A stretch of DNA of 26,805 nt from DATAYF01 sp036272735 (GTDB lineage: Bacteria > Chloroflexota > Ktedonobacteria > Ktedonobacterales > Ktedonobacteraceae): positions 1 to 26,805 of the forward strand of contig DATAYF010000330.1 in assembly GCA_036272735.1 (NCBI GenBank), given 5' to 3'. This document shows, piece after piece, positions 13,992 to 21,507 of the stretch (position 1 is the stretch's first letter; each line of letters starts with the position of its first letter). The notes beneath the pieces are model-generated. The model worked only from the letters and a program-made list of their open reading frames with translations. It made no database searches and had not been told where the DNA came from. Both the position numbers and the translations under genes were made by a program.

Positions 13992-15286
13992 TGGTTGACG
14001 AAGCACGTTATCAAGAAAAAAACGGGGGATACATGAGCGAAGACACACACGATGCGGTAACGAGACCGCTGCAAGTCCTGGTGGCAGAAAAACTCTACGC
14101 GCCGGAGGAGATAGCGGGACCGCTCGCTATCGTGCTTGCGGGAACGACCATACGCGCGCTCTGGCGTGTAACGGATGTGGCACAGGCGCGACAGCTATGC
14201 GCTGAGCGCTTACCAGGGGAGGCGTTCGAGGTGAGCGACCTGCGTCCCTGGCGCATGGCCCCCGGCTATATCGACCTGCACATTCATGGACTACGTGGAC
14301 ACGATATCACCAGCGGCCCACAGGAAGATATCACAGCGATCAGTCGTGAGCTTCCGCAGTTCGGTGTAACCTCGTTTTTCCCAACCATCGCCACCACCGG
14401 TAAAAAGGAAACCAGTGCACAGGTTTCGCGCATCGTCAGAGCAGCGGAGCAGCAGGAACACGAGCAGGGCGCAGAAATCCTGGGGATTCGCCTTGAAGGA
14501 CCCTTTATTAGCCACGCCAAAAAAGGGGCACAGTACGCGCCGGGCATCCGCCGTCCTGATCCCGTTGAAATGCGCGAACTGGCTGCTATTGGGCAGGGCT
14601 GGGTACGCATCATCGATTATGCCCCCGAAGAGGACACGAGCGATGGCTTGCTGGCAACACTTGTGCAGCTCGGCATCCTACCCTGCATCGGGCACACGAC
14701 GGCAACGTACGAGCAAGCACTCCATGCCATTGATGGTGGTGCGCGCCATTCCACGCATCTCTTCAACGCCATGCCAGGTCTAGAACATCGCTCACCGGGG
14801 GCTGCCGGAGCCTTGTTAACCGATCAGCGGGCCAGCGTCGAGATGATCGCTGATGGTATCCACCTGCACCCGGCGATGTTGCGCTTAATTTTCGCCTGTC
14901 GAGGAGCACGCGATGTCGCCCTTATTACCGACGCGGTCCCGGCCGCTGGCCTCCCTGATGGCGAGTACGAGTTCATCAATCGCAAAGTCCAGGTCGCCGA
15001 CGACAGTGTACGGCTGGCCGATGGCACGCTGGCAGGTAGCGGCCTGACGCTTGACCGCGCCGTCAGAAATATGGTCGCGTTCACTGGTATCGACTGGTCC
15101 GAGGCTATTCGTATGGCCTCGCTCACCCCTGCTGAAATCGCAGGCATGGCTCATCGCAAGGGAAAAGTTGCACCGGGAATGGATGCCGACCTGGTCGCGC
15201 TGGATGAACAGGGGTTCGTATGCTGTACGTGGTCGCGTGGTCGGCTGGTGAACGAGCACCCTGCCAACGAAAGCAAGGCGGTATAA
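13991..15286 (+). CDS. nagA: N-acetylglucosamine-6-phosphate deacetylase
   Basis: Removes acetate from N-acetylglucosamine-6-phosphate to give glucosamine-6-phosphate, in the cytoplasm. Motifs in order are PGYIDLHIHGLRGHD (about 91-105, metal histidines), IRLEGPFISHAKKGAQ (metal glutamate), CIGHTTATYEQA, HSTHLFNAMPGL (metal histidine), LITDAVPAAGLPDG (catalytic aspartate) and LAGSGLTLDRAV. At 431 residues it is slightly longer than the usual 380-400. The extra length is N-terminal. The ATG at 14033, preceded by GGGGG, is a possible alternative start, but ATG 13991 is coupled to the upstream stop. Confidence 0.93.
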   Translation: MVDEARYQEKNGGYMSEDTHDAVTRPLQVLVAEKLYAPEEIAGPLAIVLAGTTIRALWRVTDVAQARQLCAERLPGEAFEVSDLRPWRMAPGYIDLHIHGLRGHDITSGPQEDITAISRELPQFGVTSFFPTIATTGKKETSAQVSRIVRAAEQQEHEQGAEILGIRLEGPFISHAKKGAQYAPGIRRPDPVEMRELAAIGQGWVRIIDYAPEEDTSDGLLATLVQLGILPCIGHTTATYEQALHAIDGGARHSTHLFNAMPGLEHRSPGAAGALLTDQRASVEMIADGIHLHPAMLRLIFACRGARDVALITDAVPAAGLPDGEYEFINRKVQVADDSVRLADGTLAGSGLTLDRAVRNMVAFTGIDWSEAIRMASLTPAEIAGMAHRKGKVAPGMDADLVALDEQGFVCCTWSRGRLVNEHPANESKAV

Positions 15287-15287
15287 T

Positions 15288-16451
15288 ATGGCGCAACGTG
15301 CGGAAACGTGGGAATATGGCACCACTCAATCCAATCCAATGCGCGTCGGGCTGATCGGCTACGGTATCGGCAAGGTCTATGCAGACGCGCTACGTGATAT
15401 TCCGCGCTATTATGCTGGCTTGCCACCAGTAGAACTGGTAGCGGTGGCAACATCCAGCGCGGTGAGCGGAAAACGCGCTATGGAGCAATCGGGCTTTGGG
15501 CGCTATACCACTGATTACCGCGAACTGCTGGCAAGCGATGATATCGATGCCATCGTGATTGCCACGCCAAACTACCTGCACCGCGAGATGCTGTTGGCGG
15601 CGCTTACTACCGATAAAGCCATCTATACCGACAAGCCACTTGCTATTAATTTGCGAGAGGCGCGAGAAATCGTTGTGGCGGCGCGGGCACGCAAGCGGGA
15701 CGCGCAGCTATCTTTTACCTTGCGCTACTATCTAGCCCTACAACAGGTGCGCCAGTGGTTGCAGGCTGGTCGTCTGGGTCAGATCTACACCTTTCGGCTG
15801 GCGTATTATCGTGCAAGTTACCGTAACCCAGAGAAGCCGCTGCGCTGGAAGGCGCAGCAAGCAACGAGCGGCGCGGGCGTGCTTAGCGATCTGGTGCCGC
15901 ATCTGGCTGATCTGCTACTCTGGTTGATTGGCATGGCTGAGCAGCTCGCGGCGCAGACGCGCATTTTCATCCCGGAGCGCCCAGTGACACAAGGGGACAG
16001 TGAGCGCGTGCGCGTGGAGACTGACGACCACGTGATTATCCAGGCGGCACTGGCAGGCGGCCAAATCGGCACCATCGAATCCGGCAGATTGATTGCGGGC
16101 GCGGCCAGCGATCTATCCGTCGAGCTATATGGCAGCGAAGGATCGTTGCGCTGGAACATTATGGACCCTAATCATCTCTACTTCGCCGCTGCCCGGCTGG
16201 CCGACAGTGAACAGGGCTGGCAACAAATCCCTGTGATACAGAACTACGCCAGCCCCTTTCACCCCAAAGCGGATATACCGTCAGGCGGCATTCCCTGTAC
16301 CGTCGCCGCCTTTGCCGATTTCTTGCGCAAAACATCCGCAGGGCAGGGCTACGACCCCGGACTCGAACAGGGCTTGCGTGTGCAGGAGATAATAGAAATG
16401 ACAACACAAGCTGATCGCGCGGAAACGTGGATTGCCCGCTCTACACTATGA
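15288..16451 (+). CDS. Gfo/Idh/MocA-family oxidoreductase
   Basis: A 387-residue NAD(P)-dependent dehydrogenase. MRVGLIGYGIGKVYADAL (about 18-35) is the dinucleotide-binding fold, DDIDAIVIATPNYLHREMLL and IYTDKPLAINLREAREIV carry the family's catalytic Lys-Pro motif (usually EKP, here DKP), and GAGVLSDLVPHLADLLLWLI holds the conserved Asp and His. It probably oxidises or epimerises a sugar or sugar phosphate. It starts two bases after the nagA stop. The 17 residues before the Rossmann strand may not be translated if ATG 15339 is used. Confidence 0.85.
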   Translation: MAQRAETWEYGTTQSNPMRVGLIGYGIGKVYADALRDIPRYYAGLPPVELVAVATSSAVSGKRAMEQSGFGRYTTDYRELLASDDIDAIVIATPNYLHREMLLAALTTDKAIYTDKPLAINLREAREIVVAARARKRDAQLSFTLRYYLALQQVRQWLQAGRLGQIYTFRLAYYRASYRNPEKPLRWKAQQATSGAGVLSDLVPHLADLLLWLIGMAEQLAAQTRIFIPERPVTQGDSERVRVETDDHVIIQAALAGGQIGTIESGRLIAGAASDLSVELYGSEGSLRWNIMDPNHLYFAAARLADSEQGWQQIPVIQNYASPFHPKADIPSGGIPCTVAAFADFLRKTSAGQGYDPGLEQGLRVQEIIEMTTQADRAETWIARSTL

Positions 16452-16463
16452 AAGGATTTACTG

Positions 16464-16757
16464 ATGCCCACATCGAATGATATTGTTATTCACCACAAGC
16501 TAGGTCTCCACGCTCGCCCGGCGGCCACCTTCGTCAAAACAGCGGCTAGCTTCTCCTCACGCATCACGCTCGAAAATCTGAGCAGAGGTACGCAACCGGT
16601 AAACGCCAAAAGTATTTTAAGTGTGCTCACAGCGGGCATCAAGATGGACGATCAGCTTCGCATCACGGCGGAGGGCAGCGATGAAGCGGCGGCTGTCTCC
16701 GCACTCTGCGAACTTGTCGCCAGCAATTTCGGCGAGTCAGTCGACGAATCAGTATGA
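16464..16757 (+). CDS. ptsH: Phosphocarrier protein HPr
   Basis: A 97-residue protein. LGLHARPAATFVK contains the phosphorylated His16, and NAKSILSVLTAGI contains Ser49, at the place of the regulatory Ser46 of Gram-positive HPr, so control by an HPr kinase is possible. No such kinase is in the window. It passes phosphate from enzyme I to IIA. AAAGGATTT precedes the start. The stop overlaps the first possible start of enzyme I. Confidence 0.95.
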   Translation: MPTSNDIVIHHKLGLHARPAATFVKTAASFSSRITLENLSRGTQPVNAKSILSVLTAGIKMDDQLRITAEGSDEAAAVSALCELVASNFGESVDESV

Positions 16758-16768
16758 GGGAAAAGCCC

Positions 16769-18484
16769 ATGTCCACACAAACTCTGCACGGCATAGGTGC
16801 ATCGGCTGGTATCGCCGTCGGTCCGGTTTACCGCTATGACACACACGTTCAGGTTGTCGAACGCAGACAAATCACGGATGTAGCCGCCGAACTGGCACGC
16901 CTGGAAGCGGCGCTGGAGCAGGCTCGCCTGGAAATTCAGGCGCTGACGACACAGGCCCAAAAAGACGTCGATGCCGACACAGCCGATATCTTCGCGGCCC
17001 ATGAAATGTTCCTCAGCGACCCGGACCTGCTGGACCAGGTGCGCGCGCCGATTGAGACGCAGCACGTCAACGCCGAATACGCCTGGCAGGAAAGTACGAA
17101 TCAGTATGCATCACAGATGCGCTCAATTGGCGACGAGTACCTTGCCGCTCGTGCAACCGATGTGGAAGATGTCGCCAGGCGCGTCACGCGTATCCTGCAA
17201 GGCGTTGATGCGCAAGCTACCCAACTTACAGAACCCGCGATCATCGTTGCTGACGAACTCACACCTTCGGACACGGTGACGCTGGATAAACAGAAGGTGC
17301 TGGCGTTCTGTACGGCCCGTGGTGGCTCAACCTCGCACGTAGCGATTTTAGCGAAGGCCCTGGGCATTCCTTCGGTCGTTGGCCTGGGAACCGCTAGCGA
17401 CCAGCTACAAGGCGGCATGCAGGTGATCGTAAACGGCTCCAGCGGAGAAGTATTGCTCGAACCGGACGCGGCAAGCATAGCCAGCTATCGGCAGCAGGCC
17501 GATACATTCGCGCGTGTGCAAACAGAGGCCCACTCACAAGCCCAGGAGACGGCTATCACAGCCGATGGTATCCAGGTCGAGGTCGTAGCCAACATTGGTT
17601 CGCCGGATGAGGCTACCGTCGCTCTGGACAATGGGGCCGAGGGCGTTGGCCTGCTGCGTACCGAGTTCCTGTTTCTACAACGCGACACCGCGCCGGATGA
17701 AGATGAGCAGGCGGCGGTTTATGGAGCGATTCTGTCGACGATGGGGCAGCGTCCAGTGGTTATCCGCACGCTCGACATTGGCGGCGACAAGCCAGCACGC
17801 TACCTGGATATGCCAGCAGAAATGAACCCGTTCCTGGGAGTACGCGGCCTGCGGCTATCGTTAACCTATCCCGACCTGTTCCAGACGCAACTGTGCGCGC
17901 TTCTGAGAGCAGGCGTGGACCATAACTTGAAAATCATGTTTCCGATGGTAGCGACGCGCGGCGAACTGCTTGCGGCACGTGAGCAGCTCGCGGCAGCACA
18001 GGCGACGCTCGCGGCACGAGGCACACCCCATGCGCAGACATACGAGGTGGGAATCATGGTGGAAATACCGGCGGCAGCCATACTGGCCGATGTACTGGCA
18101 GATACGGTGGACTTTTTCAGTATTGGCACGAACGACCTGGCGCAATACACCCTCGCTGCCGATCGCACAAATGCAGCGGTGGCTCCCCTTGCCGATGCCC
18201 TTCACCCGGCGGTACTACGTTTGATACAACAGGTCATTGAGGCGGCACACGCGCAAAAGAAATGGGTTGGCCTATGTGGCGAGTTGGCTGGTGATCCTCT
18301 GGCCACCCCCGTGTTACTGGGCCTGGGCCTGGACGAGTTCAGTATGTCTTCTCGTGCTGTGCCCCTCGTCAAACAAGCCATTCGCCGCTACGCCAGCACA
18401 AGCGCGCGCCAGATCGCGCAGCACGCGCTGACATTGGGCGATGCCTCCGAGGTGCGCGCCTATTTGCAGAGCATGTCTGAATAA
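16769..18484 (+). CDS. ptsI: Phosphoenolpyruvate-protein phosphotransferase (enzyme I)
   Basis: About 571 residues, the normal enzyme I length. HGIGASAGIAVGPVY at the start, the swivelling domain motif GGSTSHVAILAKALGIPSVV (phospho-histidine about 190), GVGLLRTEFLFLQRD, RTLDIGGDKPARYL, FFSIGTNDLAQYTLAADR and GLCGELAGDP (catalytic cysteine) are all present. It moves phosphate from PEP to HPr. The start at 16769 is supported by GAGGG eight bases upstream; ATG 16754, overlapping the ptsH stop, is the alternative. It is the last gene of the operon and is followed by the 50-base palindrome. Confidence 0.96.
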   Translation: MSTQTLHGIGASAGIAVGPVYRYDTHVQVVERRQITDVAAELARLEAALEQARLEIQALTTQAQKDVDADTADIFAAHEMFLSDPDLLDQVRAPIETQHVNAEYAWQESTNQYASQMRSIGDEYLAARATDVEDVARRVTRILQGVDAQATQLTEPAIIVADELTPSDTVTLDKQKVLAFCTARGGSTSHVAILAKALGIPSVVGLGTASDQLQGGMQVIVNGSSGEVLLEPDAASIASYRQQADTFARVQTEAHSQAQETAITADGIQVEVVANIGSPDEATVALDNGAEGVGLLRTEFLFLQRDTAPDEDEQAAVYGAILSTMGQRPVVIRTLDIGGDKPARYLDMPAEMNPFLGVRGLRLSLTYPDLFQTQLCALLRAGVDHNLKIMFPMVATRGELLAAREQLAAAQATLAARGTPHAQTYEVGIMVEIPAAAILADVLADTVDFFSIGTNDLAQYTLAADRTNAAVAPLADALHPAVLRLIQQVIEAAHAQKKWVGLCGELAGDPLATPVLLGLGLDEFSMSSRAVPLVKQAIRRYASTSARQIAQHALTLGDASEVRAYLQSMSE

Positions 18485-18530
18485 CCAGTGGTGAACTCAC
18501 GGTCATTTATTGAATAATAAGTCATTTTTC

Positions 18531-18580
18531 ATATTAATGGTCGCCTACTGAGCCGCGGCTCAGTAGGCGACCATTAATAT
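18531..18580. terminator. 50-base perfect palindrome after ptsI
   Basis: Bases 18531-18555 are the exact inverse complement of 18556-18580, with no spacer (centre GAGCCG|CGGCTC). In RNA it gives a stem of up to about 23 bp with a tiny loop. It lies 47 bases after the ptsI stop and has no T run. Confidence 0.65.
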
Positions 18581-18731
18581 ATATCTCCCCCCTTTGCAAC
18601 ACAGAGCCAAAAGAAACTGATGAAGATAGTGAATCGTATCACAGATAGTACTAAAAATTTCGTGTATAGTTGCTACTTAGATCGAAATTTTGCAATACAT
18701 CAATAAATCATACTAAAGGAGAAATCTGCTC

Positions 18732-19664
18732 ATGAGTATACCAAGACGGCATTCATTCATGCTCGTGGCAATCATATTAGGGACCATGTTGATGTTGCTC
18801 CTCAGCGCATGTAGCTCGGTAAGCGTGGGCGTCAAAAATCCCACTGCAAAAAGCTCATATACCCCGTTACAGGTGTTACAAAAGAGCACCACCACCATGA
18901 AAAATTTGAAATCCGCGCATATCGGGCTGCAATCAAGCAGTAACTTTCAGGTCAAAAACCAGGGGAACTCGACCACAGCGGCTACGCCAACTGCTGCCAG
19001 CATTGGCGGTAACAACGCCACCGTCACCATTCAGGGAAGTGGCGACGAGGCACTGCCAAGCCAGGAGCAGCTTCACCTTACCGTGAATAAGAACACCAAT
19101 CTCGCCGAAATCGTGCAGGGAGACAAGGTGTACATCCAGAACGCCCAGGGACAGTGGTATGTGCTTAATAAAAGCGATTTCACCGGCCTGGTCAGCAATC
19201 CATTTTCGGGCGTCAACCTCGACACCAACAGCATGCTCGGCCTGGTACAGCACGCGCAAATTACTGATCACGGCGATGAGAACGTAAATGGACAAAACCT
19301 GCGCCACATCTCCGCCACGCTGGATAAAACGGCGCTGAGCCAGCTATTGAAGGCCAATCCACAACTGATGGGGCAGGTGGGGCAGCAAAATGTCAACAAT
19401 GTATTGAACAATACCAAGAACTTCCAATCGACCGTCGATGTGTGGATTGACGAGAGCCAATTCTACCTGCACCGTGTACAGCTCAAGGTCAACGTTACCG
19501 CCGATACCAACGGTATCGAAGGCACGGCACCATCCACCATTACCACGGCGCTAAATACCACCTTAGATTTGAGCAAGTTTAACGCACCTATTACCATCAC
19601 TGTGCCAACCAACGCGACCCCGACCAATAATCCGGCCGCCATCTTTGGCGATGCCAATCCGTAA
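18732..19664 (+). CDS. LprG/LppX-like lipoprotein
   Basis: A 310-residue secreted lipoprotein. The signal MLVAIILGTMLMLLLSAC ends in a lipobox LLSAC with the lipidated cysteine at about 27. The mature part is Ser/Thr/Asn-rich and follows the LppX_LprAFG pattern: LKSAHIGLQSS, GDKVYIQNAQGQWYVLNK, a region resembling NLRHISATLDK, and FQSTVDVWIDESQFYLHRVQ. Mycobacterial relatives carry acylated lipids across the envelope; here the cargo is unknown. AAAGGAG precedes the start. It is monocistronic, between two long hairpins. Confidence 0.8.
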   Translation: MSIPRRHSFMLVAIILGTMLMLLLSACSSVSVGVKNPTAKSSYTPLQVLQKSTTTMKNLKSAHIGLQSSSNFQVKNQGNSTTAATPTAASIGGNNATVTIQGSGDEALPSQEQLHLTVNKNTNLAEIVQGDKVYIQNAQGQWYVLNKSDFTGLVSNPFSGVNLDTNSMLGLVQHAQITDHGDENVNGQNLRHISATLDKTALSQLLKANPQLMGQVGQQNVNNVLNNTKNFQSTVDVWIDESQFYLHRVQLKVNVTADTNGIEGTAPSTITTALNTTLDLSKFNAPITITVPTNATPTNNPAAIFGDANP

Positions 19665-19714
19665 TCTTTCTCGTTATTGTGGTAGTACGGGCCATCAACC
19701 TGCACCAACCACAT

Positions 19715-19785
19715 GGATAAGCACTAAATAGAAATACGTGTATGTGTCCCGGATACATACACGTATTTCTATTTAGTGCTTATCC
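19715..19785. terminator. Long hairpin, 35-bp arms
   Basis: Arms 19715-19749 and 19751-19785 are inverse complements except for one G-T pair (19746), which stays paired in plus-strand RNA. Only one base separates the arms. It lies 50 bases after the lipoprotein stop. No T run. Confidence 0.65.
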
Positions 19786-19898
19786 GAAAACCATAAACCA
19801 GAAGACACCGCACCTGCGGATAGAGTCAATGATGGCGTCCTTCAAAGACGATTTCGTCTCAGCAAAGGAGTAGTAACGCCTTCTTTATGGAGTAATCG

Positions 19899-19952
19899 CT
19901 TGTATACAAGTAACTGTTGACGATATATTATGCATATTATATACTTGTACAC
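19899..19952 (+). promoter_or_regulatory. marR promoter with candidate operator
   Basis: TTGACG (19917-19922), a 17-base spacer and TATACT (19940-19945) form a good sigma-70 promoter. CTTGTATACAAG (19899-19910) is a perfect palindrome just upstream, and the half-like copy CTTGTACAC (19944-19952) overlaps the -10 box. Two such sites around a promoter fit MarR autoregulation. Confidence 0.6.
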
Positions 19953-19999
19953 ATGCATAGTGCTGTAGGAGGCCCCTCCTTTGGAGGTGAGGAGTGTTT

Positions 20000-20449
20000 A
20001 TGGAACAGATTGAGAATTGTTTGAGCTTTTATCTTGGCAAGGCATATCAGCGGGTCACGCAATCGGCCAAGCAGCGTCTGGGTGCCTACGGTGTTACCCC
20101 TGTCCAGTATGCACTGCTCAAAGTACTCTGGGAGCGGGATAGTCAGAGTGGGGCAGAGCTGGGTGAGCGCTTGCTGCTTGATAGTGCAACGATGACAGGG
20201 CTCCTTGATCGCTTGGAACACGCGGGCCTGATTGAGCGCCAGTCGCATGCAACGGACCGCCGCGTGAATCGTGTGATATTGACGGCTCGTGGGCGCGAAC
20301 TCCAAGTACCACTTGACCGCGAGATGGATCAACTGAACCAGGATTTTCTTGGTCAGTTTCCTCCTCAAGAGGCAAAGCTCCTGCGGGAGCTGCTGACGAT
20401 CATTGCTGGACGGAAAGGTACTGAAAGAGGAGCCAGTACCCAAGAATGA
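20000..20449 (+). CDS. MarR-family transcriptional regulator
   Basis: A 149-residue dimeric winged-helix regulator. YGVTPVQYALLKVLWERD precedes the recognition helix region LLLDSATMTGLLDRLEHAGL, and the wing is DRRVNRVILTARG, the family signature. Helices at both ends form the dimer interface. GAGGAG five bases before ATG 20000 supports this start; GTG 19994 also has GGAGG. It is followed by the DUF2000 gene in the same direction, probably as one unit. The ligand is unknown. Confidence 0.92.
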   Translation: MEQIENCLSFYLGKAYQRVTQSAKQRLGAYGVTPVQYALLKVLWERDSQSGAELGERLLLDSATMTGLLDRLEHAGLIERQSHATDRRVNRVILTARGRELQVPLDREMDQLNQDFLGQFPPQEAKLLRELLTIIAGRKGTERGASTQE

Positions 20450-20558
20450 TTCAAGAAAGAGGAGCAGGGAGGAGCAGGGAGGAAGCATTCCGGGGCAGAG
20501 CAAGAGCACTCTAGCGATCCACGTATCCATGCCGTTCGTTCACGGAAGGACTCTTTTT

Positions 20559-20969
20559 ATGATTTTTGAGACAAAAGTCGCGTTAGTTATTCGATCTGAC
20601 CTGGCTTCCTGGCAAAAGATGAATGTGGCAGCATTCCTAGCAAGCGGGATTGCCGCGTCGTATCCAGAAAGTATTGGAGAGCCCTATGAGGATGCGTCTG
20701 AGAATAGGTATATGCGTCTCATTGGTCAGCCAATGCTGGTTTATGGGGGAGATCGTGCTGCCTTAGCCAGAGTGCTTGAGCGTGCGCTTACCCGAGGCGT
20801 CCAACCTGCAATCTATACCGAAGAGATGTTTTCGACCACCCATGATACGGCAAACCGTGAAGCGGTTCGTTGTGTTGAGCGAGCCAACCTGAACCTGGTT
20901 GGTATCGCCATCAGGGCGGAAAGAAAAGCCGTTGACAAAATCGTGGACAAGCTGAAGTTTCACGAGTAA
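20559..20969 (+). CDS. DUF2000 family protein
   Basis: A 136-residue protein. KVALVIRSDLASWQKMNVAA at the start, a central YMRLIGQPMLVYGG, and NLNLVGIAIRAERKAVDKIV at the end match DUF2000, a small alpha/beta fold related to peptidyl-tRNA hydrolase 2. Function is unknown. The start at 20559 is chosen because GGAAGGA lies eight bases upstream; the frame upstream of it has no family sequence. The gene lies 109 bases after the MarR gene and is a plausible target of it. Confidence 0.8.
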   Translation: MIFETKVALVIRSDLASWQKMNVAAFLASGIAASYPESIGEPYEDASENRYMRLIGQPMLVYGGDRAALARVLERALTRGVQPAIYTEEMFSTTHDTANREAVRCVERANLNLVGIAIRAERKAVDKIVDKLKFHE

Positions 20970-20978
20970 GAGGGAGCG

Positions 20979-21460
20979 ATGTCAAGAACGCACCCCTGGG
21001 AAGTCAATGAGGAATGGTGGGGAAAAGTGCAACCGCTGATCCCACCAGCACCATCTCATGCCAAAGGAGGACGACCACGCATAGATGATCGGCGAGTATT
21101 TGCAGCGATGATCTACGTGTTGCGCACGGGTATCCAATGGAATGCCTTACCAAAGGAACTGGGAGCCAGTTCCACCGTCCATGATCGCTTTCAGGAGTGG
21201 GAGAAGCAAGGCTTTTTCCAGGCACTCTGGCAAGCTGGACTCGCAGGGTACGATGAGGTGCAAGGCATTGAGTGGGAGTGGCAGTCAGTCGATGGAGCGA
21301 TGACGAAGGCCCCTTTCGGCAAAGACGCAACCGGTCCCAATCCAACCGACCGCGGCAAGAGGGGAACCAAACGCAGTCTACTCACGGATGGGGCTGGGAT
21401 TCCCTTGGCCCTCGTCGTTGATGGAGCCAACCGTCACGACGTGCGCTTACTCTGTGCGCC
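20979..21460 (+). pseudogene. IS5-family transposase, 3' truncated
   Basis: The first 160 residues are intact: HPWEVNEEWWGKVQPLIPPA, GGRPRIDDRRVFAAMIYVLR, GIQWNALPKELGASSTVHDR (DUF4096 domain), then SVDGAMTKAP with the first DDE aspartate, RGTKRSLLTDGAGIPLALVV and DGANRHDVRLL with the second. Family sequence stops near 21460, where the rpoD terminator begins, so the catalytic glutamate is missing. The frame runs on to 21728 but only as antisense of rpoD. No terminal inverted repeat is visible; the start is nine bases after the DUF2000 stop, with GAGGGAG as ribosome site. Confidence 0.8.
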
Positions 21461-21464
21461 AATA

Positions 21465-21496
21465 AAAAAGGTGCCCTTGAACGGGCACCATGTTTT
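21465..21496. terminator. Intrinsic terminator of dnaG-rpoD
   Basis: GGTGCCC (21470-21476) pairs with GGGCACC (21483-21489) around a six-base loop. A T run is present in both directions: A6 before the stem (T6 on the minus strand) and TTTTTT after it. It ends the minus-strand rpoD message 19 bases past the stop. Confidence 0.85.
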
Positions 21497-21507
21497 TTAC
21501 ATGAACA

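Larger units (their letters stand above)
19665..19999. other. Intergenic stretch before the marR gene
   Basis: 335 bases without a gene. The first part is the hairpin at 19715-19785. The middle has a small hairpin GACGATTTCGTC near 19847 and nothing else that I recognise. The last 100 bases hold the marR promoter, a palindrome and an unusually G-rich double ribosome site. Confidence 0.5.
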
